DNA of 64,000 nucleotides. It comes from Jeotgalibacillus sp. ET6 (GTDB lineage Bacteria; Bacillota; Bacilli; Bacillales; Jeotgalibacillaceae). Of the stretch, positions 18,511 through 26,204 are shown one piece after another. Both the position numbers and the translations under genes were made by a program. Positions within the stretch are counted from its first letter, which is position 1. Each line of letters begins with the position of its first letter. The notes under the pieces were generated by a model. The model ran no database searches. It saw nothing but the letters and a program-made list of their open reading frames with translations, and was not told the DNA's origin. The DNA is taken from assembly GCF_029667115.1 (NCBI RefSeq), contig NZ_JARUIU010000004.1, forward strand, positions 310,001 through 374,000. The letters are read 5' to 3'.

Positions 18511-18524
18511 TCGAAACGTTTCAA
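18511..18524. promoter_or_regulatory. LacI-type operator just downstream of the uptake promoter
   Basis: TCGAAACGTTTCAA with the core GAAACGTTTC at 18513-18522, 7 bases past the -10 box. A repressor bound here would block initiation. Together with the site at 18267 it brackets the 390-base divergent region (18240-18629); I see no gene in that region. Confidence 0.7.
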
Positions 18525-18629
18525 TAAAAATATTTAGATCTTTAAGAAAAAGTATATACGTCATTCAAACGTCAGCAGTGCATCTTTATGAGAACAAAAG
18601 AAAAATACCATTTAAGGGGATGAATAAGA

Positions 18630-19859
18630 ATGAAGAAAAAAGGTTTAGTGGTTCCGGCTGTATTAGCGATGGGATTATCAACAGCGTTGGCAGGCTGCGG
18701 AGGCGGCGATGGAAGCGGAGATAGTGATAACACGTTATCGGTATGGGCAATGGGAGAGGAAGGTAAGCTGCTGGATGAAATGACAGAGGCTTATGAGGAA
18801 GAAAACCCGGATATCACGGTGAATGTTCAAGCGATTCCATGGGACCAGGCGTATGACAAACTGCTGACAGCGGTGGCATCCGGCAATGGACCGGATGTAT
18901 TGCAGCTCGGCACAACTTGGGTAGCGGAGTTTGCAGATGCAGGAGCTCTTCTCGATCTGACTGAACACAAGGAGGACTATCCGGATTTCAACCTGGATAA
19001 CTACTTTGAAGGTGCTCAGACCTCCATGAAGTATGAAGACCAAATTGTTGGAATTCCCTGGTATGTAGAAACCCGCACCATGTATTACCGGACTGATTTG
19101 CTGGAGGAAGTGGGCTATTCTGAAGCTCCGGCAACCTGGGATGAGCTTAAGGATGCAGCGACAAAGCTAAGTGAGTCAGGAGAAGATGTGTACGGGCTGG
19201 ATATTGATTTAAATGACCAAATCACTCCATTTATTTTTGCATGGCAAAATGGATTTGAGTTTGATACAGAAAATCCTAATTTTACTTCTCCTGAATTTAC
19301 AGAAGCTCTTGAGTACTACACAAGCTACTTTAAAGAAGGAATCAGCACGACTTCAGAAGGCATAGACATTATACAAGCGTTTAAAGATGGACAGAAACCA
19401 ATCTTTTTCAGTGGGCCGTGGATGATTAATATTCTGAATGACCAGGCAGCTGATCTTGAAGGGCAATGGGCTGTAGCGACAATGCCTGCCCAAAAAAGCA
19501 ATGTTTCGAGTATTGGTGGAGCCAATTTCTCTGTATTCCATAATTCCGAAAAAGTTGATGAGGCACTGGATTTCATTTCTTATATGAACGAAGTGGATAC
19601 GCAGCTTGAATGGATGGAAAAATCAAACACGCTTCCATCACGCTTAGATGCATGGGAAGATCCTGCATTAGCAGAAGATGAAATGTATTCCGTATTTGGC
19701 GAGCAGCTTGAAAATACAAAAGGGGCTCCGCCTATTAAAGAGTGGGAAAAGATCGCTCAGGAACTGCTTTCTTCTATTGAAAGAATTAATATCGGCGGCG
19801 CTGATGTAGAAGAAGAGCTTGAAAGCTTTAATGAAAAAGCAAAAACGATCATTGAGTAA
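18630..19859 (+). CDS. Sugar-binding lipoprotein (family 1 solute-binding protein)
   Basis: Extracellular binding protein, 409 residues. The signal peptide ends in the lipobox LAGC (Cys near 23), followed by a Gly/Ser/Asp-rich linker and the carbohydrate-binding fold: LSVWAMGEEGKLLDEMTEAY, later GNGPDVLQLGTTWV and FSGPWMINIL, both usual in ABC oligosaccharide binders. It is the first gene after the divergent promoter and is followed by two permeases and a LacI regulator. In the Listeria locus the equivalent protein binds beta-1,2-glucooligosaccharides; I infer this ligand from gene content. No ATPase is encoded in the operon, so a shared MsmX-type ATPase elsewhere is needed. Confidence 0.9.
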   Translation: MKKKGLVVPAVLAMGLSTALAGCGGGDGSGDSDNTLSVWAMGEEGKLLDEMTEAYEEENPDITVNVQAIPWDQAYDKLLTAVASGNGPDVLQLGTTWVAEFADAGALLDLTEHKEDYPDFNLDNYFEGAQTSMKYEDQIVGIPWYVETRTMYYRTDLLEEVGYSEAPATWDELKDAATKLSESGEDVYGLDIDLNDQITPFIFAWQNGFEFDTENPNFTSPEFTEALEYYTSYFKEGISTTSEGIDIIQAFKDGQKPIFFSGPWMINILNDQAADLEGQWAVATMPAQKSNVSSIGGANFSVFHNSEKVDEALDFISYMNEVDTQLEWMEKSNTLPSRLDAWEDPALAEDEMYSVFGEQLENTKGAPPIKEWEKIAQELLSSIERINIGGADVEEELESFNEKAKTIIE

Positions 19860-19886
19860 GATGACGTAAATAATGATTTAGAGAGG

Positions 19887-19920
19887 AGGTAAGTGATGCT
19901 CAGGCAGCATTCACTTACCT
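19887..19920 (+). promoter_or_regulatory. Intercistronic hairpin between binding protein and permease
   Basis: AGGTAAGTGA-TGC pairs with GCA-TTCACTTACCT, about 13 bp with a one-base bulge and a tiny loop. No T tract follows, so rather than ending transcription fully it may protect the upstream message and favour high binding-protein levels, as known for other binding-protein operons. Confidence 0.6.
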
Positions 19921-19980
19921 TGCTTTCTTACATGGATTAATAAAAAGTTTGAAAGAAAGATAGAAAGTAGGTGGAGAGCT

Positions 19981-20883
19981 TTGCTGAACCAGCTTGTGAA
20001 AGGGACGGTGCGAAATCGTCATCCATTTATATTTATCGCCCCGGCGTTAGTTATTTTAATTTTATTCAGTTTGATTCCAATCATGATTGCCTTTGTTATC
20101 AGCTTTACGGATATGGATCTTAAAGGTCTTGCTGACTGGTCTAATATCAGCTTCATAGGTGTGGAGAACTATGCCAATTTATTAGGTGACACTGTTTTCC
20201 ATAAAGCCGTATACAACACCTTTTTCTATGTCGTGATTGGCGTTCCGCTCGTCATTTTCTTTTCCTTAGGCATCGCATTGCTGCTGAATTACGGAAAGAA
20301 CCTTGTTTTTACCGTGTTTCGCGCAGTGTATTTTATGCCTGCTATTACAAATATTATTGCGATCGCTGTTGTATGGGGATTTCTTTATAATACAGAATAC
20401 GGCTTGTTCAATTATCTGCTGTCATTAGCAGATGTGGATAAAATTCCTTGGCTCGAACATCCCGTCATTGCCAAGCTGTCACTTATATTGCTTGCTGTCT
20501 GGAAAGGGATCGGTATTAATATGATCATTTTCCTGGCTGCTCTTCAGGGGATTCCGAATTCTTATTATGAAGCAGCAAAGATTGATGGAGCCAAACGCTG
20601 GCAGATTCTGTTTTACATCACCATTCCGCTTCTGCGCTATGCGATTTTCTTTGTTACGGTTACCACACTAATTGGCTGGCTTCAATTCTTCGAGGAACCG
20701 TTTATTATGACGCAGGGAGGTCCGCTTGATGGCACCGTCTCAATGGCGTTATTTATTTACCAGCGTGGATTCCAGTTTAGCGAATTTGGCTATGCAGCTG
20801 CAGGTTCATTTGTCCTGTTCATCGTCATCATCATTGTTACGCTGCTGCAATTTAAATTAAGAAAAGCAGATGATGAAATTTAA
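19981..20883 (+). CDS. Sugar ABC transporter permease (MalF/LacF type)
   Basis: Membrane subunit of 300 residues with six predicted spans and the coupling motif EAAKIDGAKRWQILFYITIP near residue 200 (EAA loop). The family call rests on the FIAPALVILILFSLIP start and the FMTQGG-type stretch EPFIMTQGGPLDGTVS near 240. It starts at a TTG 8 bases after GGTGGAG; no better start exists. The second permease follows 37 bases later. Works with the binding protein at 18630. Confidence 0.92.
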   Translation: MLNQLVKGTVRNRHPFIFIAPALVILILFSLIPIMIAFVISFTDMDLKGLADWSNISFIGVENYANLLGDTVFHKAVYNTFFYVVIGVPLVIFFSLGIALLLNYGKNLVFTVFRAVYFMPAITNIIAIAVVWGFLYNTEYGLFNYLLSLADVDKIPWLEHPVIAKLSLILLAVWKGIGINMIIFLAALQGIPNSYYEAAKIDGAKRWQILFYITIPLLRYAIFFVTVTTLIGWLQFFEEPFIMTQGGPLDGTVSMALFIYQRGFQFSEFGYAAAGSFVLFIVIIIVTLLQFKLRKADDEI

Positions 20884-20920
20884 CACTCAAAGAAATTTAA
20901 CCGTATAGGGGTGAACATGA

Positions 20921-21751
20921 ATGGCTTCCGGGAGATCAAAAGGCAATACAGAAAAATGGATCGCAACAATTTTACTCATTGTTGGGGGTTTCATTGTTTC
21001 ACTTCCATTCCTTTGGATGATTACAAGTTCATTCAAGCCGGAAAGTGAAATTTTGCAAATGCCGCCTACAATATTCGCTGAAAATCCTACAATTCAAAAC
21101 TATATTAATCTATTTACAAACATGAATTTTGGGGTTTACTTGAGAAACACGCTCATTATTGTCCTGCTGTCTTTTGTAGGATTATTCTTAAATGCCATGG
21201 CTGGCTACGGCTTCGCCAAATATGACTTTAAGAACAAAGAAAAAGTGTTTTATCTGGTCCTGGCAACAATGATGATTCCAGGGCAGGTTACGATGATTCC
21301 GGTTTATCTGCTATTAAATGAAATGGGATTAATTAATACAATGGCTGGGATTGTCCTGCCGGGTCTTGCGGCTGCATTCAGTATCTTTTTGTTTAGAATG
21401 TTTATGGCGACAATCCCGACCGATCTTATCGAGGCAGCCCGTCTGGACGGAGCAGGTGAATTCTATATCTTCTTCCGTTTAATTATGCCGATCTCAAAAC
21501 CCATTTTCGCTGTGCAGGGGATTCTGACGTTTATAGCAGCGTGGAACAGCTTTTTATGGCCGTTAATCATTGCAAATGATGAGTCCCTATATACACTATC
21601 TGTTGGCTTGTCTCTCTTAAAAGGGCAGTACGCCAGTAATTTCGCTCTGCAAATGGCAGGGGCGGCATTTATGGTTATTCCGATCATTATCATCTTTTCA
21701 TTCTTTCAGAAATATATTGTCGAGGGCTTTACCACTTCAGGCTTAAAATAA
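20921..21751 (+). CDS. Sugar ABC transporter permease (MalG/LacG type)
   Basis: Second membrane subunit, 276 residues with six spans. It shows the usual start of MalG-like proteins (LPFLWMITSSFKPESEI), the EAA loop EAARLDGAGEFYIFFRLIMP near 185, and the C-terminal FSFFQKYIVEGFTTSGLK, where the ending GFTTSGLK is characteristic of oligosaccharide permeases. ATG 20921 follows AGGGGTG. Last transport gene of the locus; the regulator gene comes about 90 bases later. Confidence 0.92.
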   Translation: MASGRSKGNTEKWIATILLIVGGFIVSLPFLWMITSSFKPESEILQMPPTIFAENPTIQNYINLFTNMNFGVYLRNTLIIVLLSFVGLFLNAMAGYGFAKYDFKNKEKVFYLVLATMMIPGQVTMIPVYLLLNEMGLINTMAGIVLPGLAAAFSIFLFRMFMATIPTDLIEAARLDGAGEFYIFFRLIMPISKPIFAVQGILTFIAAWNSFLWPLIIANDESLYTLSVGLSLLKGQYASNFALQMAGAAFMVIPIIIIFSFFQKYIVEGFTTSGLK

Positions 21752-21844
21752 TAAAGTTGGAAGAAAGACATTTTCGTAAGTGAATGATACGCTTAGTTAA
21801 AAGACTCTGCCAGTGAAGAAGAGGAACGAATGGAGGATAAAGCT

Positions 21845-22831
21845 GTGGCAGCAACGATTAAAGATGTGGCCAAGCTCGCAGGAGTAGCAATTTCTACTGT
21901 TTCTTATGCGTTGAATAACAGTCCGAAAATAAGTCAGGCAACAAGAAAAAAAGTAGTGGAAGCTGCAAAAGAATTAAACTATCAAAAAAATGGGTTTGCG
22001 TCTGATTTGAAACGGACCAAGACCAATACCATTGCCCTGATTCTCAGTGATTTAGCGGGACCCTATTATTCAGAATTGACAAAAGGTGTACAGGAAGTGA
22101 CGACAGCGCACGGGTATGACCTGATCGCCTGCAGTTCCCAGGGCGGACCGCAATCCACTGCTGTAAAATTTCTAAAGGAAAAACGGGTGGATGCCGCAAT
22201 CATCCTTGCTCATAACATATCAGATGAAGTCATTGCCGAATCAGCGAGGAAGGGCTTTCCGATTATCGTTTTAGACCGGCATGTGAACGTGGATCATGTT
22301 GTTCAAGTGGAAGTGGATAATTTTCATGGGGGATATGTGGCCACAGAGCACTTAATTCAGCAGGGGTCTAAGGAAATTGCTTTTATCAGCGGCCCCGTGG
22401 GATCTCACGATAGTGAAAGACGCTACAACGGCTACATTACGGCGTTAAATGAGCATCATTTAGAGCCAAAGCCAAAGTGGAGAATGCATGGAGATTTTAC
22501 CCGTGAAGGCGGGTACCGGGCAACCAAAATGCTGATTGCACAAGGGACTCTGCCAGATGCTGTTTTCTTTGCCAACGATGAAATGGCAATCGGGGGAATG
22601 CAGGCATTTAAAGAAAATAAGATCCACATCCCAAAAGACATTTCCATTATCGGCTTTGATGACATTCAGCTATCTGAATTCATGTCACCGCCTTTAACAA
22701 CGATTAAGCAGCCAAAGTATGAAGCTGGTGCGCTGGCGATGCATTTAATTTTGCAGCAGCTGACAGGGGCTGAAGTCAATGAATATTACAAGCTGTCAAC
22801 CGAGCTGGTAGTAAGAAAATCAGTGAAATAA
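21845..22831 (+). CDS. LacI-family regulator of the beta-glucan-type sugar locus
   Basis: DNA-binding repressor, 328 residues. The helix-turn-helix is at residues 4-25 (IKDVAKLAGVAISTVSYALN), followed by the hinge helix region and a periplasmic-binding-protein-like effector domain with FISGPVGSHDSERRYNGY and GFDDIQLSEFMSPPLTTI. I choose the GTG at 21845, 8 bases after GGAGG, which gives the normal LacI N-terminus; an in-frame ATG at 21830 lacks such spacing. It closes the uptake operon and probably binds the GAAACGTTTC palindromes at 18267 and 18511. It is a close paralogue of the regulator at 49657. Confidence 0.9.
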   Translation: MAATIKDVAKLAGVAISTVSYALNNSPKISQATRKKVVEAAKELNYQKNGFASDLKRTKTNTIALILSDLAGPYYSELTKGVQEVTTAHGYDLIACSSQGGPQSTAVKFLKEKRVDAAIILAHNISDEVIAESARKGFPIIVLDRHVNVDHVVQVEVDNFHGGYVATEHLIQQGSKEIAFISGPVGSHDSERRYNGYITALNEHHLEPKPKWRMHGDFTREGGYRATKMLIAQGTLPDAVFFANDEMAIGGMQAFKENKIHIPKDISIIGFDDIQLSEFMSPPLTTIKQPKYEAGALAMHLILQQLTGAEVNEYYKLSTELVVRKSVK

Positions 22832-22949
22832 TTGAATAGGGCTCTTCAGGGTGCCCTCCTGTAATTAGAGAATTTTGAGTCCTATAAAAAGCGTTTACCT
22901 TAAGTGAAATGAAATGAGCTGGTAAAAAAAGTTGGGGGAGTTTTCAAAG

Positions 22950-23132
22950 AAAGGTTAAAAAATCTGAGGTGATCGGAGCGGAAGGTGGCGACTCCCTTCA
23001 GGAAATGACGGTAAGCTGAGACTTCGAAGACCAAGGCCCAAGAAGGCTCAGCGCCATCCCTGAGGAAGCGTCCGCCTGAAGCGCAGAGAACCGGTCAAAG
23101 TACTTAAGACACTTATGTTCCAGACCTTTTTT
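22950..23132 (+). repeat. Interspersed repeat, copy 2 (degenerate 3' end)
   Basis: Full-length relative of the family: GGAGCGGAAGGTGGCGACTC, then GACGGTAAGCTGAG pairing with CTCAGCGCCATC, then GCGTCCGCCTGAAGCGCAG and ACCGGTCAAAG. The terminal hairpin is damaged (ACTTAAGACACTTATGTTCC). It fills most of the 303-base gap after the LacI gene; the rest of the gap shows only a weak AGGGC/GCCCT hairpin near 22840. Confidence 0.85.
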
Positions 23133-23134
23133 AC

Positions 23135-23362
23135 TTAGGATTGATCAAGCCGTTTTTTACAAAACCGTAAGATCATAATGAGTTGTCTCTCTTTCGAAAA
23201 AAGGACCTGATCACATTCCCAGATATCCTTGTACACACGTGTAATAATTTGCTCAGCATGCTGTTCATCCTGCAGGTTTCCGTAGACTATTTTCCATAAA
23301 AGGAGATTATGTTCGTCGTACATCGCTTCTAACGCTTCTTTTTTTGTGTAATAATCGGTCAA
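23135..23362 (-). CDS. Small protein resembling only region 2 of a sigma-70/ECF factor
   Basis: A 75-residue acidic/helical protein. Residues 9-72 follow the layout of ECF sigma region 2: LEAMYDEHNLLLWKIVYGNL, DEQHAEQIITRVYKDIWE (compare the family pattern DxxxAEDLVQEVFLKIW), then LIMILRFCKKRLDQ in place of the usual WLxxIARNxxxDxxR. No region 4 follows, so it cannot be a normal sigma factor. The TTG start has GGAGTGA about 7 bases before it. Bacillus subtilis RsoA is a comparable region-2-only partner of SigO, but no sigO-like gene is in this window. It lies between two repeat copies. A degenerate remnant is the alternative. Confidence 0.55.
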   Translation of the reverse strand: MTDYYTKKEALEAMYDEHNLLLWKIVYGNLQDEQHAEQIITRVYKDIWECDQVLFSKERQLIMILRFCKKRLDQS

Positions 23363-23498
23363 TTTTCTTCACTCCAGTGCAGTCAAAGCAATTACTTTTT
23401 AAAGAAAACGAAAAAGGACCAATTTTAGATCAGTCTGAGAGCAAAATAACAAAATTTTAAACTCAGAAGGGTATAAATAATGAGGTCGGGAAATAAAT

Positions 23499-23702
23499 GA
23501 GAAAGTTTAAGAGGGTCAGTATACTTTATTAGTAATGAGGTGAGCGGAGTGGAAGGTGGCGACTCCTGCAGGACATGACGGCAAGCTGAGCCTTTACAAG
23601 GCAAGGCCTTGAAAAGGCTCAGCGCCGTCCCTGCGGAAAGCGTCCGCCTGAAGCGCAGAGAACCGGTCAAAGAGCCTGAGACACTTTGTCTCAGGCTCTC
23701 CT
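23499..23702 (+). repeat. Interspersed repeat, copy 3 (best-preserved)
   Basis: Clearest copy of the fold: GACGGCAAGCTGAGCCTTT pairs with AAAGGCTCAGCGCCGTC, inner CAAGG with CCTTG, outer CTGCAGG/CCTGCGG and GGTGG/CCGCC. The end hairpin AGAGCCTGAGACA-CTT-TGTCTCAGGCTCT (23671-23699) abuts the stop of the CAP-protein gene on the other strand and may terminate it. It fills the 344-base gap 23363-23706; the rest of that gap shows only A-rich sequence. Confidence 0.9.
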
Positions 23703-23706
23703 GTGT

Positions 23707-24852
23707 TCAATTATTAAAATAGTTTTGCGTATAGTAAGGCTGATTTTCACCATTAAATGCTACACCTATCCCAAGATAGCCAAAATCACTTTTTAAGATG
23801 TTTTCACGGTGACCCAGGGAGTTCATAAGGCCTTCGTGTGCGAAGACTGAACTGAACTGGCCATAAGCAAGATTCTCACCAGCCGTTGTGTAGCGGATCC
23901 CGTCTTCTTCCATGCGGTCAAAAGGAGATTGCCCATCCAGATTTGTATGGTCAAAATAGGCATTGTCCGCCATGTCTGCACTGTGCTTGCGTGCAGTTTC
24001 GCGTGCTTGATCATCCCAGACTAAAGGCATCAGACCGTGGTGAACCCGTGCTGCATTAGTTAAATCGAAAAGCTGGTATTCAAACCCTTCTTTTAAGGAA
24101 TCAGAAGGAGCGGTATAAATATCCTCCCTGTCTTCTTCCAGACTTTGATGAATGATTTGTATAGCGGTCACCGTCTGGTCTTCATGCTTATCGTAAAATA
24201 CGGTAGCGTACGAATCATCCACCTCAAAGACATCATATTCTCCATCATTTTGGATCTGGTAGCGAACCAGTCCTTTTCTCATCGAAGTCAGAGGTTCTCC
24301 GAGTTCTGCTGTAACATCCTCGCGTGAAGTTTCAAGTGTAATACCAGCTGAAGACGCCAGCAGATCCTGATTCGTAAACAATCCATTGACAAGTTCTTCA
24401 TCATTATAGGATACCATTAAAAAGTTTCCGAAATTCTCATGATAGGCAAACCATTCAGTTCCATATTCGTTTGTTGTTTGACGCTGAGGTTCTCCAATCT
24501 CCTGTTCAACATCCTGTCTGGCATCTCCAATTTTTACATTATAAATGGAGAACATTTGCTCAGTAGGAGGGGAGAGATCGGGCTTTTCTACTTTTTCTCT
24601 CGATTCAGCCGGTTCCAGTCTGGGGGCTTGCTGAATCGCAGCATCTATATCAATCACCATTGACGTAATGGTATCTTGAAATGAATCTAGTGCATCTGAA
24701 ACGGCGGGTGTATAAATCACTGACATTACCCGGTCAGAGATGGCGTCCATAAACGAAACATCCACATAGGGAGAAACTTTTTCTTCCCATAAAGGCCTTG
24801 ACAGGAACACAGCAGCAACTAAAACTACAACAAGCATTAATTTTCTAATCAT
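23707..24852 (-). CDS. YlbC-like CAP/SCP-domain protein
   Basis: Secreted or membrane-anchored protein, 381 residues. An N-terminal hydrophobic segment (residues 4-20) acts as signal or anchor. Residues about 105-240 match the CAP-associated domain (IYNVKIGDARQDVEQEIGEP; ITLETSREDVTAELGEP are its two internal repeats) and residues 255-380 a CAP (SCP/PR1) domain: LTNAARVHHGLMPLVWDD, AENLAYGQFSS, LMNSLGHRENIL. This two-domain layout is that of B. subtilis YlbC. The family is common in spore formers but biochemical function is unknown. Start ATG follows AGGAGTGA. It lies between two copies of the interspersed repeat. Confidence 0.88.
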   Translation of the reverse strand: MIRKLMLVVVLVAAVFLSRPLWEEKVSPYVDVSFMDAISDRVMSVIYTPAVSDALDSFQDTITSMVIDIDAAIQQAPRLEPAESREKVEKPDLSPPTEQMFSIYNVKIGDARQDVEQEIGEPQRQTTNEYGTEWFAYHENFGNFLMVSYNDEELVNGLFTNQDLLASSAGITLETSREDVTAELGEPLTSMRKGLVRYQIQNDGEYDVFEVDDSYATVFYDKHEDQTVTAIQIIHQSLEEDREDIYTAPSDSLKEGFEYQLFDLTNAARVHHGLMPLVWDDQARETARKHSADMADNAYFDHTNLDGQSPFDRMEEDGIRYTTAGENLAYGQFSSVFAHEGLMNSLGHRENILKSDFGYLGIGVAFNGENQPYYTQNYFNN

Positions 24853-25021
24853 GCGTTCACTCCTGTTCTGTCTTTATTTTAACCTAAATAGGAAGGTTGT
24901 ATAAAGGAACAAGCATCTAAGAGAGGCTGAGAAATAGACAAATTGTGAAAATCAGGCTCTGTGGTGTGAAAATCCCTGTCATCATATATTTCTAATTAGA
25001 AAAAAAGGAAAAAATTTCATT

Positions 25022-25222
25022 TAAAAGAGCCTGAGACAAAAGTGTCTCAAGCTCTACGATCGGTTCACTGCGCTTCGTGTGGACGCTTTCCGCAGGGAAC
25101 GGGGCTTGAGCCTTTTCAGGACTCTGCCCTGTAAAGTCTAAAGCAGCCGTCGTATCCTGCTGGAGCCGCCGCCTTCCGCTGCACGCACCTCTTATTATTT
25201 ACTTCGTTCTTAAACTTTTTTG
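25022..25222 (-). repeat. Interspersed repeat, copy 4 (minus orientation)
   Basis: Same family read on the minus strand, directly downstream of the minus-strand cupin gene. Its terminal hairpin in that direction (AGAGCTTGAGACA with TGTCTCAGGCTCT, one mismatch) is followed by TTTT, so it can end the cupin transcript. The 399-base gap 24853-25251 otherwise holds nothing I can assign. Confidence 0.85.
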
Positions 25223-25251
25223 GATTTTCTTCGACCTATTTAAAAAAGTTA

Positions 25252-25758
25252 TTATTTTGCCACATGCCAGTTGGAGAGGAGAGGACCTTCTTTGCCATAA
25301 ACGGGATCCGTGTCCGGAATTGAAACATGCCAGATCTCCTCCAGCACCTCAGGACGTTCGCCGGGTTCACCGGTCCGTAAATTGTACTCAGCACCTTCAG
25401 GATAAGCTCCTACAATACGAAAGTCCTCACTCGATTTCATATTTCGATGACCTGTTCCTGCAGGCAGCACGATTACATCTCCCGTGTGCACCTCGATCAT
25501 TTTGCCTTCTGCACCGCCAATCTGTAGCATAGCCGAGCCCGATTGCACTCCGAGCACTTCATGTGTATTACTGTGATAGTGGTGGTAGTCGTGGACCCCA
25601 TCAACCCAGCTGTTTTTCCAATTATGCTCATTAAACGTCTTTTCAATTTCGTCAGGATTTTCCTTGAATACACCCTCGTATACAATGACCGACAATTGTT
25701 GATTATTCGGTATAGAACCATCATCTTCAAACGGATATAATTGTACATTTTCATCCAT
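25252..25758 (-). CDS. YjlB-like cupin protein
   Basis: Cytoplasmic single-domain cupin of 168 residues. The two cupin motifs are visible: YHHYHSNTHEVLGVQSGSAM (His/His/Glu metal set) near residue 58 and GDVIVLPAGTGHRNM (second-motif His) near 93. The length and the RTGEPGERPEVLEEI tail match Bacillus YjlB proteins, whose reaction is not known. The ATG follows AGGAGGGATTATCT. It is a single gene with a repeat-borne terminator downstream. A metal-dependent isomerase or dioxygenase activity would be a guess. Confidence 0.82.
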   Translation of the reverse strand: MDENVQLYPFEDDGSIPNNQQLSVIVYEGVFKENPDEIEKTFNEHNWKNSWVDGVHDYHHYHSNTHEVLGVQSGSAMLQIGGAEGKMIEVHTGDVIVLPAGTGHRNMKSSEDFRIVGAYPEGAEYNLRTGEPGERPEVLEEIWHVSIPDTDPVYGKEGPLLSNWHVAK

Positions 25759-25894
25759 AGATAATCCCTCCTGTTTATAACCATATATACCCTTTTTAAT
25801 AGAGGCTACACGTTATTTAGAAGTCATCTATATTAAAATTTGATTGCAGAGGAAATTAGGATAAATGAAACTGGTTTATTGGTTTTTCTAACCG

Positions 25895-25994
25895 GTAAAA
25901 GAAGGTGAGACATAACAAAAAAAGGTTCAAAATGAGGCGGAATTTATCGGGAATATGCGGTGAGTGCAGCGGAAGCCGGCAGGAAAGCACTTCT
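25895..25994 (+). repeat. Interspersed repeat, 5' fragment (copy 5)
   Basis: Only the head of the family remains: GGTGAGACATAACAAAAAAA, GGTTCAAAATGAGGCGG and GTGCAGCGGAAGCCGGCAGG. It stops at about 25994 and has no terminator end. It lies in the 446-base gap 25759-26204, whose remaining part (25995-26190) has a minus-strand open stretch that may be a gene remnant but nothing firm. Confidence 0.65.
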
Positions 25995-26204
25995 CATAAA
26001 AGTTTGAACCCCTTCCCATTTTACTCCTAACGAACTGAACACAGCCAAATGATGAAAGGAATTATCCACGGGGTCTGCGAAAGATAAGATTATGATCCCA
26101 AACAGTATTTTAGCAGCCTTCAAAGGAGTTACTCGTTGTTTAACACTCTTCAAGGATTCGGAAAAGTCATGTAAAATTAAATCATCAACTACTGAGGTGA
26201 TGAC

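Noticed and set aside
23425-23670. Minus-strand frame of 81 codons
   Set aside because: It is simply the reverse strand of repeat copy 3, with no ribosome site.
25944-26153. Minus-strand frame of 69 codons
   Set aside because: TTG start without a ribosome site, and the end lies in a repeat fragment. Listed as a possible remnant only.
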